Assembly (NCBI RefSeq): GCF_916618915.1
Contig: NZ_CAKAKE010000001.1
Span: forward strand, 62,001-126,000
DNA: 64,000 bases
Reading direction: 5' to 3'
Origin: Stenotrophomonas sp. Marseille-Q4652
GTDB lineage: Bacteria; Pseudomonadota; Gammaproteobacteria; Xanthomonadales; Xanthomonadaceae
Below the pieces are notes generated by a model that saw only the letters and a program-made list of their open reading frames with translations, did no database searches and was not told where the DNA came from. Below, piece by piece: positions 33,690-42,775 of the stretch (its first letter is position 1; each line of letters begins with the position of its first letter). The position numbers were made by a program, and so were the translations under genes.

Positions 33690-36600
33690 ATGAGCGCTAT
33701 CAACACCCCCCCGCCGGCGCAGCTGGCCAGTCGCCGCGAGGCCGTCGATGGCGCGATGACCCGCGACCGTGGCCGCCTGCTGGGCCTGTGGTCCCGATGG
33801 CGGGCGCAGCCGGGCAATGCCGGGCTGGCCGAGTCGTTTGAAAAGGCCCTGCAGGTGTCGCTGCAGCGGCGCCAGGCCCGGGCCCAGGCGCAGCCCTCGG
33901 TCACGCTGGACGAGCAACTGCCAATCGCCCGCGAGGGCGCGCGCATCATCGAGCTGATCCGCGACCACCAGGTGGTGGTGGTGGCCGGCGAGACCGGCTC
34001 GGGCAAGACCACCCAGCTGCCCAAGCTGTGCCTGGCCGCCGGTCGTGGCGTGGCCGGGATGATCGGCTGCACCCAGCCGCGACGCATCGCCGCCCGCGCA
34101 GTGGCCACCCGCGTGGCCGAGGAGCTGCAGTCCGAGCTGGGCACGATCGTCGGCTACCAGGTGCGTTTCACCGACCGCGTGGGCGATGACAGCCGCATCA
34201 AGTTCATGACCGACGGCATCCTGCTGGCCGAGATCGCCTCCGACCGCTGGCTCTCGGCCTACGACACGATCATCGTCGACGAGGCGCATGAGCGCAGCCT
34301 CAACATCGACTTCCTGCTTGGTTATCTCAAGACGCTGCTGCGCAAACGGCCGGACCTGAAGCTGATCGTCACCTCGGCGACGATCGACACCGCGCGCTTT
34401 GCAAAACATTTCGACGATGCGCCGGTGGTCAGCGTCGAAGGCCGCACCTATCCGGTGGAAGTGCGCTACCGGCCGCTGGAGGAGATCCGCGGCACGCCGG
34501 AAAGCCAGGGCAAGGGCCGCGGCAACGCCGAGGAGGCCGATGCCGACCCGGTCTCGGTCAACGAGGCCATCGTCGCCACCGTCGATGAAATCACCCGCAT
34601 TGATCCGCGCGGCGACGTGCTGTTGTTCCTGCCCGGCGAACGCGAGATCCGCGACGCGCACCAGGCGCTGGAGCGGCGCAAATACCGCGAGACCGAGGTG
34701 CTTCCGCTGTACGCGCGGCTGTCGGTCAAGGACCAGGACCGGGTGTTCAACCCGGGCCCGAAGCGGCGGCTGGTGCTGGCCACCAACGTGGCCGAGACCT
34801 CGCTGACGGTGCCGCGCATCCGCTACGTGATCGATCCCGGCCACGCCCGCATCAAGCGCTACAGCCCGCGGCAGAAGCTGGACCGGCTGCACATCGAGCC
34901 GATCTCCCAGGCCAGCGCCAACCAGCGCAAGGGCCGCTGCGGCCGTATCGCCGAGGGCATCTGCTACCGGCTGTATTCGGAAGCCGACTTTGCCGCGCGC
35001 CCGGAGTTCACCGATCCGGAGATCCGCCGCTCGTCGCTGGCCGGCGTGATCCTGCGCATGCTGCAGCTGGGCCTGGGCCGGATCGAGGATTTCCCGTTCC
35101 TGGAGCCGCCGGACGAGCGCGCCGTGGCCGATGGCTGGCAGCAGCTGGCCGAGCTGGGCGCGGTGGACAAGGACCGCAAGCTCACCGCGATCGGCCGGCA
35201 GATGGCACGCCTCCCGGTGGACGTGAAGCTGGCGCGGATGCTGGTCGCCGCCCAGCAGCATGGTTGCCTGCGCGAGATGCTGGTGATCGCTGCCTTCCTC
35301 GGCATCCAGGACCCGCGCGAGCGCCCGCCCGAAGCGCGCGAGGCCGCCGACAACGCACATGCGAAGTTCACCGATCCGCGCTCGGAATTCCTCGGCATCC
35401 TGCGCCTGTGGGAGGGCTACCGCGAAGTGCACGAGGAACTGACCCAGTCCAGATTGCGCGACTGGTGCGGACGCAACTTCCTAGGCTTCCTGCGCATGCG
35501 CGAATGGCGCGAGCTGCACCGCCAGCTGCGCCTGCTGTGCGAGGAACTGGGCTGGGATGCTGGCGCGGGCGACCTCGGTCCGGCCTTGCTGTCCGGGCCG
35601 CCGCAAGCCGCGCCCAGTGCCTCGGATGAAGCCGCGCGCCGCGCCACCCGTGGCCAGCTGCACCGCGCTGCGCGCCTGGCGCGCGAGGGCAAGAGCGAAC
35701 CGGCGCCGGCACCGGCCCGCGCACCGGCGCCACGCGCCGCCCAGGATGCCGGCCCGGGCGTAAGCGAGAAGGTGCGTGCAGCCGCCTACCAGGCGCTGCA
35801 TCGCGCGATCCTAGCCGGCCTGCCGACCCAGCTCGGCCATCGCACCGAGAAGGGCGATTTCCAGGCACCGCGCCAGCGCCGCTTCCATCTGTTCCCGGGT
35901 TCGGCGCTGGCGAAGAAGCCGCCGCCGTGGGTGCTCAGCGCGACGCTGCTCGACACCCAGCGCGTATGGGGCCTGACCAATGCCGCGATCGAGCCGGACT
36001 GGGCGATCAACGAGCTGCAGCACCTGCTGGCCCGCAAGCATTTCGACCCGCACTGGTCGCGTGCCCAGGGCCAGGTGCTCGCTTCCGAACAGATCAGCCT
36101 GTTCGGCCTGGTACTGGCACCGAAGAAGCCGGTGCACTACGGCCGCATCAACCCGGGCGAGGCGCACGACATCTTCGTGCGCCAGGCGTTGGTCACCGGC
36201 GAGATCAATACCCGTGCCGGCTTCGTCGCCGACAACCTCAAGGTGCTGGAGCAGGCGCGCGAGGAAGAAGCCAAGCTGCGCCGCGCCGGCATCGTCGCCG
36301 ACGAGGCCTGGCAGGCGCGTTGGTACCTGGACCGGATTCCGGCCGAGATCCATTCGGCCAGCCGCCTCGATGCCTGGTGGAAGGAACTGCCCCCGGACAA
36401 GCGCCGCGCGCTGCAGTGGACGCTGACCGACCTGCTGCCGGGTGAAGGCAGCGAGCAGGACCGCTACCCGAAGTATTTCGCGCTGGGCGATGCGCGGCTG
36501 GCGCTGCACTACCGCTTCGAGCCCGGTGCCGAGGATGACGGCGTGACCCTGGAGGTGCCGCTGCACCTGCTCAACGCGCTGGATCCGGCGCGGCTGTCGT

Positions 36601-37811
36601 GGCTGGCCCCGGGTTTCGTCGCCGACAAGGCGGCGGCCCTGATCCGCTCGCTGCCCAAGGCGATGCGCCGCAACTACGTGCCGGCGCCAGACTTCGGCCG
36701 CGCGTTCTTCGAGGCCTTCCCGCAGCCCTCGGCCGACGACATCCGCGGCGAGCTGGCGCGCTTCCTGTCGCGCGCCACCGGCGCGGCGGTGGCGGCTACC
36801 GACTTCGACGAGGCCGCCGTGGAGCCGCACCTGCGCATGAACCTGCGCCTGCGCGACGAGCAGGGCAAGGTGCTGGCGACCTCGCGCGACCTGGACGCGC
36901 TGCGTGGCCGCTTCGGTGATCGTGCCGGCCAGGCCTTCGCCGCACGCGCCGGGCGTGCGCTGGCGGCCGAGGGCCTGCGCGAATTCCCGTCCACGCCGAT
37001 CCCGCTGCAGGTGCCGGGCGAAGCCGGGGTGCCGGCGTGGCCGGCGCTGGTAGACCTGGGCGACAGCGCGGCGCTGCGCATCTTCGCTGACCGCAAAGAG
37101 GCGGCCGAGGCGCACCCACAGGGCGTGCGTCGGCTGCTGGAGATCGCCCTGGCCGACAAGGCCAAGCAGGCGCGCAAGCAGCTGCCGGTGTCGCCCAAGA
37201 CCGGCCTGCTGTACGCGGCCATCGAATCGCAGGAACGCCTGCGCGGCGACCTGGTGGATGCGGCAATGAACGCGGTGCTGGCCGAGGGGCTGGAGGACAT
37301 CCGCGATCCGGCCGCATTCGGCGCGCGTCGTGACGACGCGGCAAAACGCCTGTTCGGCGAGGCGATGGAGCGGCTGAAGCTGGCCGAGAACATCCTCTCG
37401 CTGGTGGCTGAACTGAAGCCCCAGCTGGAAGCGCCGTTGATGGGCTGGGCGCGCGGCAACCTGGACGACATGGAGCAGCAGCTGGCTGCGCTGGTGCACG
37501 CCGGCTTCCTGCGGCAGACCCCGGCCGCGGCACTGGCGCAGTACCCGCGCTACCTCAAGGCGATGATCCTGCGTGCCGAACGCGCCAAGCGCGATCCGCC
37601 GCGCGACCAGGCGCGCATGCTCGAGCTCAAGCCGTTCCTCGATGCGCTGGAGGACGCGCAGGCGCGCGGCCTGCAGCAGCGCCCGCAATGGCAGGCGCTG
37701 CGCTGGGATATCGAGGAACTGCGGGTGTCGCTGTTTGCCCAGGAGCTGGGCGGCAAGTCCGGCGTGTCGGCCAAGAAGCTGGCCCAGCGGGTGGCCGCGC
37801 TGCGCGGCTGA
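33690..37811 (+). CDS. hrpA: ATP-dependent RNA helicase HrpA
   Basis: A 1373-residue DEAH-box helicase. In E. coli HrpA rescues stalled or collided ribosomes. Walker A is G100-E-T-G-S-G-K-T107, followed by QPRRIAARAVATRVAEE, DEAH in TIIVDEAHERSLNIDFLLGYL, SATID, and motif VI QRKGRCGR. The helicase core is followed by winged-helix/HA2/OB domains and the long DUF3418 C-terminal half (about 760-1370) specific to HrpA. An Ala/Pro/Arg insert at about 640-690 (EPAPAPARAPAPRAA) is a likely flexible linker. It converges with a DUF4124 gene, with only 12 bases between the stops. Confidence 0.97.
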   Translation: MSAINTPPPAQLASRREAVDGAMTRDRGRLLGLWSRWRAQPGNAGLAESFEKALQVSLQRRQARAQAQPSVTLDEQLPIAREGARIIELIRDHQVVVVAGETGSGKTTQLPKLCLAAGRGVAGMIGCTQPRRIAARAVATRVAEELQSELGTIVGYQVRFTDRVGDDSRIKFMTDGILLAEIASDRWLSAYDTIIVDEAHERSLNIDFLLGYLKTLLRKRPDLKLIVTSATIDTARFAKHFDDAPVVSVEGRTYPVEVRYRPLEEIRGTPESQGKGRGNAEEADADPVSVNEAIVATVDEITRIDPRGDVLLFLPGEREIRDAHQALERRKYRETEVLPLYARLSVKDQDRVFNPGPKRRLVLATNVAETSLTVPRIRYVIDPGHARIKRYSPRQKLDRLHIEPISQASANQRKGRCGRIAEGICYRLYSEADFAARPEFTDPEIRRSSLAGVILRMLQLGLGRIEDFPFLEPPDERAVADGWQQLAELGAVDKDRKLTAIGRQMARLPVDVKLARMLVAAQQHGCLREMLVIAAFLGIQDPRERPPEAREAADNAHAKFTDPRSEFLGILRLWEGYREVHEELTQSRLRDWCGRNFLGFLRMREWRELHRQLRLLCEELGWDAGAGDLGPALLSGPPQAAPSASDEAARRATRGQLHRAARLAREGKSEPAPAPARAPAPRAAQDAGPGVSEKVRAAAYQALHRAILAGLPTQLGHRTEKGDFQAPRQRRFHLFPGSALAKKPPPWVLSATLLDTQRVWGLTNAAIEPDWAINELQHLLARKHFDPHWSRAQGQVLASEQISLFGLVLAPKKPVHYGRINPGEAHDIFVRQALVTGEINTRAGFVADNLKVLEQAREEEAKLRRAGIVADEAWQARWYLDRIPAEIHSASRLDAWWKELPPDKRRALQWTLTDLLPGEGSEQDRYPKYFALGDARLALHYRFEPGAEDDGVTLEVPLHLLNALDPARLSWLAPGFVADKAAALIRSLPKAMRRNYVPAPDFGRAFFEAFPQPSADDIRGELARFLSRATGAAVAATDFDEAAVEPHLRMNLRLRDEQGKVLATSRDLDALRGRFGDRAGQAFAARAGRALAAEGLREFPSTPIPLQVPGEAGVPAWPALVDLGDSAALRIFADRKEAAEAHPQGVRRLLEIALADKAKQARKQLPVSPKTGLLYAAIESQERLRGDLVDAAMNAVLAEGLEDIRDPAAFGARRDDAAKRLFGEAMERLKLAENILSLVAELKPQLEAPLMGWARGNLDDMEQQLAALVHAGFLRQTPAAALAQYPRYLKAMILRAERAKRDPPRDQARMLELKPFLDALEDAQARGLQQRPQWQALRWDIEELRVSLFAQELGGKSGVSAKKLAQRVAALRG

Positions 37812-37823
37812 GCCCGCGCAGCG

Positions 37824-38303
37824 TCAGCTGTCCGAGGTGGAACCGCCGGACGGGGTGCCGGGCGGCGCGGCGTTTTCCTCGGCGCAGCGCCGCCGTGCAG
37901 TGGACAGCTGCGCGGTGGCCGAGGCGCGCTCGCGCGCGATCGACTGCTGCAGCGAGGCGATCTGCCCGCGCACGTTGGCATTGCCCGGCTCGGCGATGGC
38001 CTGCTGCTGCAGCGCGGCCACGCGCTCCTGCAGGGTGGCCACGCGGTCGTTGGACGGGCCGTAGATCACCGCGCTGGCATTGGCCACGCAATAGTCCATG
38101 GCGCTGTCCGAGTTGCTGCCCGCGCCATCATTGCCGCCGGGACTGGCCGGCTTGCTGACCTTCAGTGCCATCGGTGTGGTGTTGCCGTCGCAGGGATCCT
38201 GCGAGTACACCGATTCGCCATTGCGGCCCTTGCACTTGTAGACCTGGGCGCCAGCCACTCCAGGGAGCAGCGCCAGCAGCAACATCATGTGGATCGATCG
38301 CAT
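37824..38303 (-). CDS. Small exported DUF4124 protein
   Basis: A 159-residue protein with a signal peptide (MRSIHMMLLLALLPGVAGA) and then the DUF4124 core (QVYKCKGRNGESVYSQDPC), a short Cys-containing module common in envelope proteins of gammaproteobacteria. The rest has a helical, Ala/Gln-rich stretch (RVATLQERVAALQQQ) and a Ser/Thr/Gly tail. GGGGAC lies before the start. Function unknown. Confidence 0.8.
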   Translation of the reverse strand: MRSIHMMLLLALLPGVAGAQVYKCKGRNGESVYSQDPCDGNTTPMALKVSKPASPGGNDGAGSNSDSAMDYCVANASAVIYGPSNDRVATLQERVAALQQQAIAEPGNANVRGQIASLQQSIARERASATAQLSTARRRCAEENAAPPGTPSGGSTSDS

Positions 38304-38333
38304 CAGTGTCCCCGTAGCGTGAGGTGATGGCGA

Positions 38334-38358
38334 CGGGCACTCCCCTGGTCAGTGCCCG
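38334..38358 (-). terminator. Hairpin between two small exported-protein genes
   Basis: CGGGCACT and AGTGCCCG pair over 8 bp across CCCCTGGTC. It lies downstream of the 38430-38945 gene on the same strand and upstream of the DUF4124 gene. No U-tract. Confidence 0.45.
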
Positions 38359-38429
38359 CCGCTGCCGGCGCGGAGTATCGCCGATCGGCGCCGGGGATGT
38401 ACCGGCACCCGGCGTGGTTCCGCGATGGC

Positions 38430-38945
38430 CTACTTGATCCGCCGCACCTTGGCGCGGGTGTTGCGGCCTTCGACCTGCATGTACCACACGCCCATCAGGC
38501 CGGGAGTGATGCGCACCGGCAGCGCCGTGCCGCGCAGGCCGGTCAGCGTGGAGGCATCGGTCTGTTCCCACTGCTGGCCGTTGTCCAGCGTGTAGATGCG
38601 ACCCTTGCCGAAGCCGGTGAAATCGCCTTCGAGCCTGGCCTTGATCGGCTCGGACGAGCCGCCGTCGCCCCAGAAACCGCGGTTCTGCCGGATCGCTTCC
38701 TGGCGGCCCTGCTCGCGTGCTTCTTTCACCGCGGTGGTGGCGACCTGCTCGACCTTGCCCTGCAGCCAGTTGTTCAGCGCGGCCAGCTCGGTGGTGGTCA
38801 GCTTGTCCAGGCCGGCGGCCTTGAACTCGGCCGGCGTCATCTCTTGCTGCAGGTCGCCGCGGGCGCGCTGCGCATCGGCCGGCATCGCGGTTGCCAGCGC
38901 GGCGAACAGGCATCCGGCCAGCGTGATCGAACGTGTCAGGCTCAT
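38430..38945 (-). CDS. Exported protein of unknown function
   Basis: A 171-residue protein. The ATG at 38945 starts a signal peptide (MSLTRSITLAGCLFAALATAMPADA). The mature part has a helical section (EMTPAEFKAAGLDKLTTTELAALNNWL in outline), a coiled stretch (VATTAVKEAREQGRQEAIR) and a C-terminal beta-rich part (GRIYTLDNGQQWEQTDAS, TPGLMGVWYMQVEGRNTRAKVRRIK). The 'T-x-x-E-L-x-x-L-N-x-W-L' segment is common in small xanthomonad exported proteins, by impression. No function can be given. It is divergent from relA across 60 bases. Confidence 0.75.
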   Translation of the reverse strand: MSLTRSITLAGCLFAALATAMPADAQRARGDLQQEMTPAEFKAAGLDKLTTTELAALNNWLQGKVEQVATTAVKEAREQGRQEAIRQNRGFWGDGGSSEPIKARLEGDFTGFGKGRIYTLDNGQQWEQTDASTLTGLRGTALPVRITPGLMGVWYMQVEGRNTRAKVRRIK

Positions 38946-39005
38946 GGATTGTTCCCGGAGAGGATTGGGCGCTAGTGTAGGGCCAACCGTTTGCGATTGA
39001 TCGCT

Positions 39006-41159
39006 GTGACCCGCTCTTCTCCCCCCGGGCTGGAAGCCCTGCTGCAGCACCCCTCCGTGGCCGTCCTGTCGCCGGCATTGCGCCAGGCGATGCTGGAGGC
39101 GTGGGCGCAGCCGGACGTCTCCCACGAGCCCGGCCTGCCGTGGCCGGTGCTGCGCGACGAGCTTGAAGCGCTGGCGCTGCTGTCGGCCGACGAGGGCATG
39201 GTCGCGGCCGGGCTGCTGTTCGACCTGCCGGGGCTGCGTGCGCAGTTGCCGCAACTGCCGCTGGGCACGCTGGCGCCGATGGTGGCGGGCCTGCTGGAAG
39301 GGCAGGACGCGGCCGACCAGGTCTGGGCGCTGCACGCCGGGCGCGAAGCCGGTCGCAACAGCGAGGGCCTGCGCCGGCTGCTGCTGTCCATCGTCCGCGA
39401 CCTGCGCGTGGTGCCACTGCTGCTGGCCCGGCAACTGGCGCGGATGCGCGCGGCCGACCGCATGCCCGAGGCCGAGCGTCGCGCGCTTGCCCAGTTGACC
39501 CGCGACATCCACGCGCCGCTGGCCAACCGCCTGGGCATCTGGCAGCTGAAGTGGGAGCTGGAAGACCTGGCATTCCGCCACCTGGAGCCGGAGACCTACC
39601 GCCACATCGCCCGCGAGGTCGACGAAACCCGCGTCGCCCGCGAACGCTACGTGGAGATGGTCAAGAAGACCCTGTCGCGCGAGCTCGCCAGGCACGGCAT
39701 CGCCGCCGAGGTCAGCGGGCGGCCGAAGCACATCTACAGCATCTGGCGGAAGATGCAGAAGAAGCGGCTGGCGTTCCAGCAGCTCTACGATCTGCGCGCG
39801 GTGCGGGTGATGGTCGGCGACGTGGCCTCGTGCTACGCCGCGCTGGGCATCGTGCATGCCCTGTGGGCGCCGGTGCCCAGCGAGTTCGATGACTACATCG
39901 CCCGGCCCAAGGCCAACGACTACCGTTCGCTGCACACCGCGGTGATCGGCCCGGAAGGACGCACGGTCGAGGTGCAGATCCGCACCCACGAAATGCATGG
40001 GCAGGCCGAGCTCGGCGTGGCCGCGCACTGGAAGTACAAGGAAGGCAACAAGGGCGCGGAAAAGGCCTTCGACCGCAAGATCACCTGGATGCGGCAGTTG
40101 CTGGAGCAGTCGCAGGAATCCGGCGGCGCCGAGCTTGCCGGCGCCTTCGACGCTGAGCTGGTGGAGGACCGGATCTACGCGCTCAGCCCCAAGGGCGAGG
40201 TGATGGACCTGCCCGCCGGCGCCACGCCGCTGGATTTTGCCTACCACGTGCACACGATGGTCGGGCACCGCTGCCGCGGGGCCAAGGTCAACGGCCGCAT
40301 CGTGCCGCTGGGCTACCGGCTGCGCAGCGGTGACCGGGTCGAGATCCTGACCGGCAAGGAGCCCGATCCCAGGCGCGACTGGCTGCTGCCGGCCAACGGC
40401 TTCCTGGCCAGCGGCCGTTCGCGCGACAAGGTCCGCGCCTGGTTCCACAAGCTCGACCGCGCGCGCAACGTCCAGGCCGGCCGCGAACTGCTGGAGCGCG
40501 AACTCAAGCGACTGGGCCTGCAGCAGGCCGACCTGGCGCTGGCGGCGAATAAGTTCCGCGCCGACAGCATCGATGACCTCTACATCCAGGTGGCGCTGGG
40601 TGATACCGGGCCGAGCCAGGTCAGCCGTGCGCTGCTCGAGGCCGAGCGCGCGCAGTCGCAACCACCCGCACCGGCGGTGCCGCGCCCGACCGCGCGCCGC
40701 GACGACATCGGCAAATCGCGCTTCACCGTGCAGGGCGTGGGCAACCTGCTGTCGCAGCTGGCGCGCTGTTGCCAGCCGGTGGCCGGCGAGCCGATTGCCG
40801 GCTACCTGACCCGTGGCCGCGGGGTCACCGTGCACCGCATCGACTGCGCGTCCTTCCAGCGCCTGTCCGCAGCCAACCCGCAGCGCGTGCTGCCGGTGGA
40901 GTGGGGCCAGGCCGGCTCCGGCTACGAGGTGTCGGTGCAGGTGCGCGCCATGGACCGGCGCTGGCTGCTCAAGGACATCACCAACCTGATCGCGCAGGAA
41001 GACGCCTACGTGCTGGACATCAACAGCGACAACGTGCGCGACAGCGACCAGGCCCTGCTGCGGCTGCGCCTGAAGGTCAGCGACTACGAGCAGCTCTCGC
41101 GCCTGCTGGGCAAGCTCGATGCCCTGCCTGGCGTGCATGAAGCGCGTCGACTCGGCTGA
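39006..41159 (+). CDS. relA: (p)ppGpp synthetase RelA
   Basis: A 717-residue RelA/SpoT-family alarmone synthetase activated on starved ribosomes. The N-terminal domain has lost the hydrolase HDxxED motif (AAGLLFDLPGL stands in that region), and the synthetase carries EFDDYIARPKANDYRSLHT, the acidic ExDD variant typical of synthesis-only RelA. Then come TGS (about 395-455, IYALSPKGEVMDLPAGATPLDFAY), a helical/zinc-finger part (LLSQLARCCQP) and an ACT domain at the end. The start is unsure: GTG 39006 (used) or TTG 38991/38997; none has a strong ribosome site. A separate SpoT is expected elsewhere. Confidence 0.94.
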   Translation: MTRSSPPGLEALLQHPSVAVLSPALRQAMLEAWAQPDVSHEPGLPWPVLRDELEALALLSADEGMVAAGLLFDLPGLRAQLPQLPLGTLAPMVAGLLEGQDAADQVWALHAGREAGRNSEGLRRLLLSIVRDLRVVPLLLARQLARMRAADRMPEAERRALAQLTRDIHAPLANRLGIWQLKWELEDLAFRHLEPETYRHIAREVDETRVARERYVEMVKKTLSRELARHGIAAEVSGRPKHIYSIWRKMQKKRLAFQQLYDLRAVRVMVGDVASCYAALGIVHALWAPVPSEFDDYIARPKANDYRSLHTAVIGPEGRTVEVQIRTHEMHGQAELGVAAHWKYKEGNKGAEKAFDRKITWMRQLLEQSQESGGAELAGAFDAELVEDRIYALSPKGEVMDLPAGATPLDFAYHVHTMVGHRCRGAKVNGRIVPLGYRLRSGDRVEILTGKEPDPRRDWLLPANGFLASGRSRDKVRAWFHKLDRARNVQAGRELLERELKRLGLQQADLALAANKFRADSIDDLYIQVALGDTGPSQVSRALLEAERAQSQPPAPAVPRPTARRDDIGKSRFTVQGVGNLLSQLARCCQPVAGEPIAGYLTRGRGVTVHRIDCASFQRLSAANPQRVLPVEWGQAGSGYEVSVQVRAMDRRWLLKDITNLIAQEDAYVLDINSDNVRDSDQALLRLRLKVSDYEQLSRLLGKLDALPGVHEARRLG

Positions 41160-41185
41160 CACCCGCGCCCCGCTAAGCTGCCCTG

Positions 41186-42745
41186 ATGGAACGGCCAGTA
41201 CCCGCCGAAGGACGGATGACAACCCTGTGGTCGCGGCTGCCGCGCTCGTTGCGCTGGTGGCTGGCCATGGTCTGGAGTGCGCGCCGGCTGTGGCGCTGGG
41301 GGCTGCTGGTGGCCGCGGTGCTGGCGGTGCTTGTCACCGTGTTCCGCGCCCCGCTGGCGGAGTGGATGTGGCCCGACTCGCGCATCCAGCAACTGCTGGA
41401 AGAAGGCGAGGCGGCACTGGCCAAGGGCAACCTGAGCGCGGCCGATGGCAGCGGTGCACGCGAGCTGTTCCAGGCCGCGCTGGCGCTGGACAGCGACCGC
41501 GCGGACGTCAATCGCGCGCTGGTCCGGACCGGCGAGGCGGCGCTGGCCCGGGCACGCGAGGCGCTGGAGCAACGCGAGCCCGGGCGCGCGCGGCAGTCGC
41601 TTGCACTGGCCTCCGAGCTGCAGGTGCCCCGCCAGGAAGTGGCGGAGCTTTCGGCGAGCCTGCGCGCGCTGGAAGCCGATCCCGGTGGCGTGGAACTGCT
41701 GCTGCTGCGCGCGCAGGGCGCCCACCATGCCGGTCATCTCGATGGGGCCGATGACGCGGCGCTGCCGCTGTACCAGCTGGTGCTGGCGCAACAGCCTGAT
41801 CGGCTCGAAGCGCTGGAGGGCCGCGAGGATGCACTGTCCGAGCTGCTCGCCGGGGGCCGGCAGAAACTGGCGCAAGGGGACCTGGCCGGCGCGGCAGGTG
41901 TGCTGCAGCGGGTCCAGGAGTACGACCCCGGCCACATCGAGCTTCCCGACGCCCGGGCCGCTTTCAACGAGGCACTGGACCAGCGCCGGCAGCGCGCGAG
42001 CCAGGACCTGGCCCGCGGCCGCCTGGCACGTGCCGGCGAAACATTCGCCGCCATCCTCGCCGCCGTGCCGGAGGACGAGGCCGCACGCCGGGGGCTGGAT
42101 CGCACGGTCGCCCGCCATCTGGACGAGGCCCAGCGGCTGGCCGCCGATTTCCAGTTCGAGGCCGCACGGAAGGCGCTCGATGCGGCGCGTACGCTGCAGC
42201 CCGATGCCCCCCAGCTGGAAACCACCGAACGGGCGCTGGAGCGGGCGCGGCAATCACAGCGCAGCCTGGAGTCGCCGCAAACAGGGGCCCAGCGCGAGCG
42301 CCGGCTGCGGCAGTTGCTGGCCCGCTTCGAAGCGGCCGAGGCCAAGGGTGACTGGCTGCTGCCGCCGGGCAACAGTGCCTTCGATGCCCTGCGCGAGGCA
42401 CAGGCGCTGGCGCCTGCCGACCCACGGGTACGCCGCGCCCTGCAGCGGCTGTTGCCGGCAGCACGGCGTTGTTTCGAGCAGCACCTGCCGCAGAACCGGG
42501 TGCGCGCCGCCGGTGCCTGCCTGGATGCCTGGCAAGCCCTGGCACCGACCGATAGCGGTCTGCCCGGTGCACGACGCCGGCTCGCCCAGCACTGGATCGC
42601 GGTCGGCAGCGAGCGCCTGCGCGCAGGCGATGCCACGTTCGCCCGGGAGGCGCTGCAGCAGGCGCGGGCGCTGGACCCGGCCACGCCGGAGATCGCGGGG
42701 TTTGCCCAGCGGCTGCGCGACGTGGCGGTTACCCGCGACCGTTGA
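41186..42745 (+). CDS. Membrane-anchored helical repeat (TPR-like) protein
   Basis: A 519-residue protein. It has a basic cytoplasmic N-terminus (about 1-36), one membrane helix (about 37-55, WGLLVAAVLAVLVTVF) and a long periplasmic region made of degenerate TPR-like helical hairpins rich in Ala, Leu, Arg and Glu (GEAALARAREALEQREPGRARQSL, GRQKLAQGDLAGAAGVLQRVQEYDPGH). ATG 41186 is used; ATG 41216 is an alternative. It starts 26 bases after relA and probably shares its transcript. It converges with a glycosyltransferase, and mrcB lies beyond, so a role as an envelope scaffold is a guess. Family not recognised. Confidence 0.78.
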   Translation: MERPVPAEGRMTTLWSRLPRSLRWWLAMVWSARRLWRWGLLVAAVLAVLVTVFRAPLAEWMWPDSRIQQLLEEGEAALAKGNLSAADGSGARELFQAALALDSDRADVNRALVRTGEAALARAREALEQREPGRARQSLALASELQVPRQEVAELSASLRALEADPGGVELLLLRAQGAHHAGHLDGADDAALPLYQLVLAQQPDRLEALEGREDALSELLAGGRQKLAQGDLAGAAGVLQRVQEYDPGHIELPDARAAFNEALDQRRQRASQDLARGRLARAGETFAAILAAVPEDEAARRGLDRTVARHLDEAQRLAADFQFEAARKALDAARTLQPDAPQLETTERALERARQSQRSLESPQTGAQRERRLRQLLARFEAAEAKGDWLLPPGNSAFDALREAQALAPADPRVRRALQRLLPAARRCFEQHLPQNRVRAAGACLDAWQALAPTDSGLPGARRRLAQHWIAVGSERLRAGDATFAREALQQARALDPATPEIAGFAQRLRDVAVTRDR

Positions 42746-42775
42746 CCCGGTGCGCGAGGGCCGGGCAGGGCCGGC

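Noticed and set aside
38991..39005. TTG starts for relA at 38991 or 38997
   Set aside because: They add only three to five residues, have no ribosome site and no better support than GTG 39006. The choice remains open.
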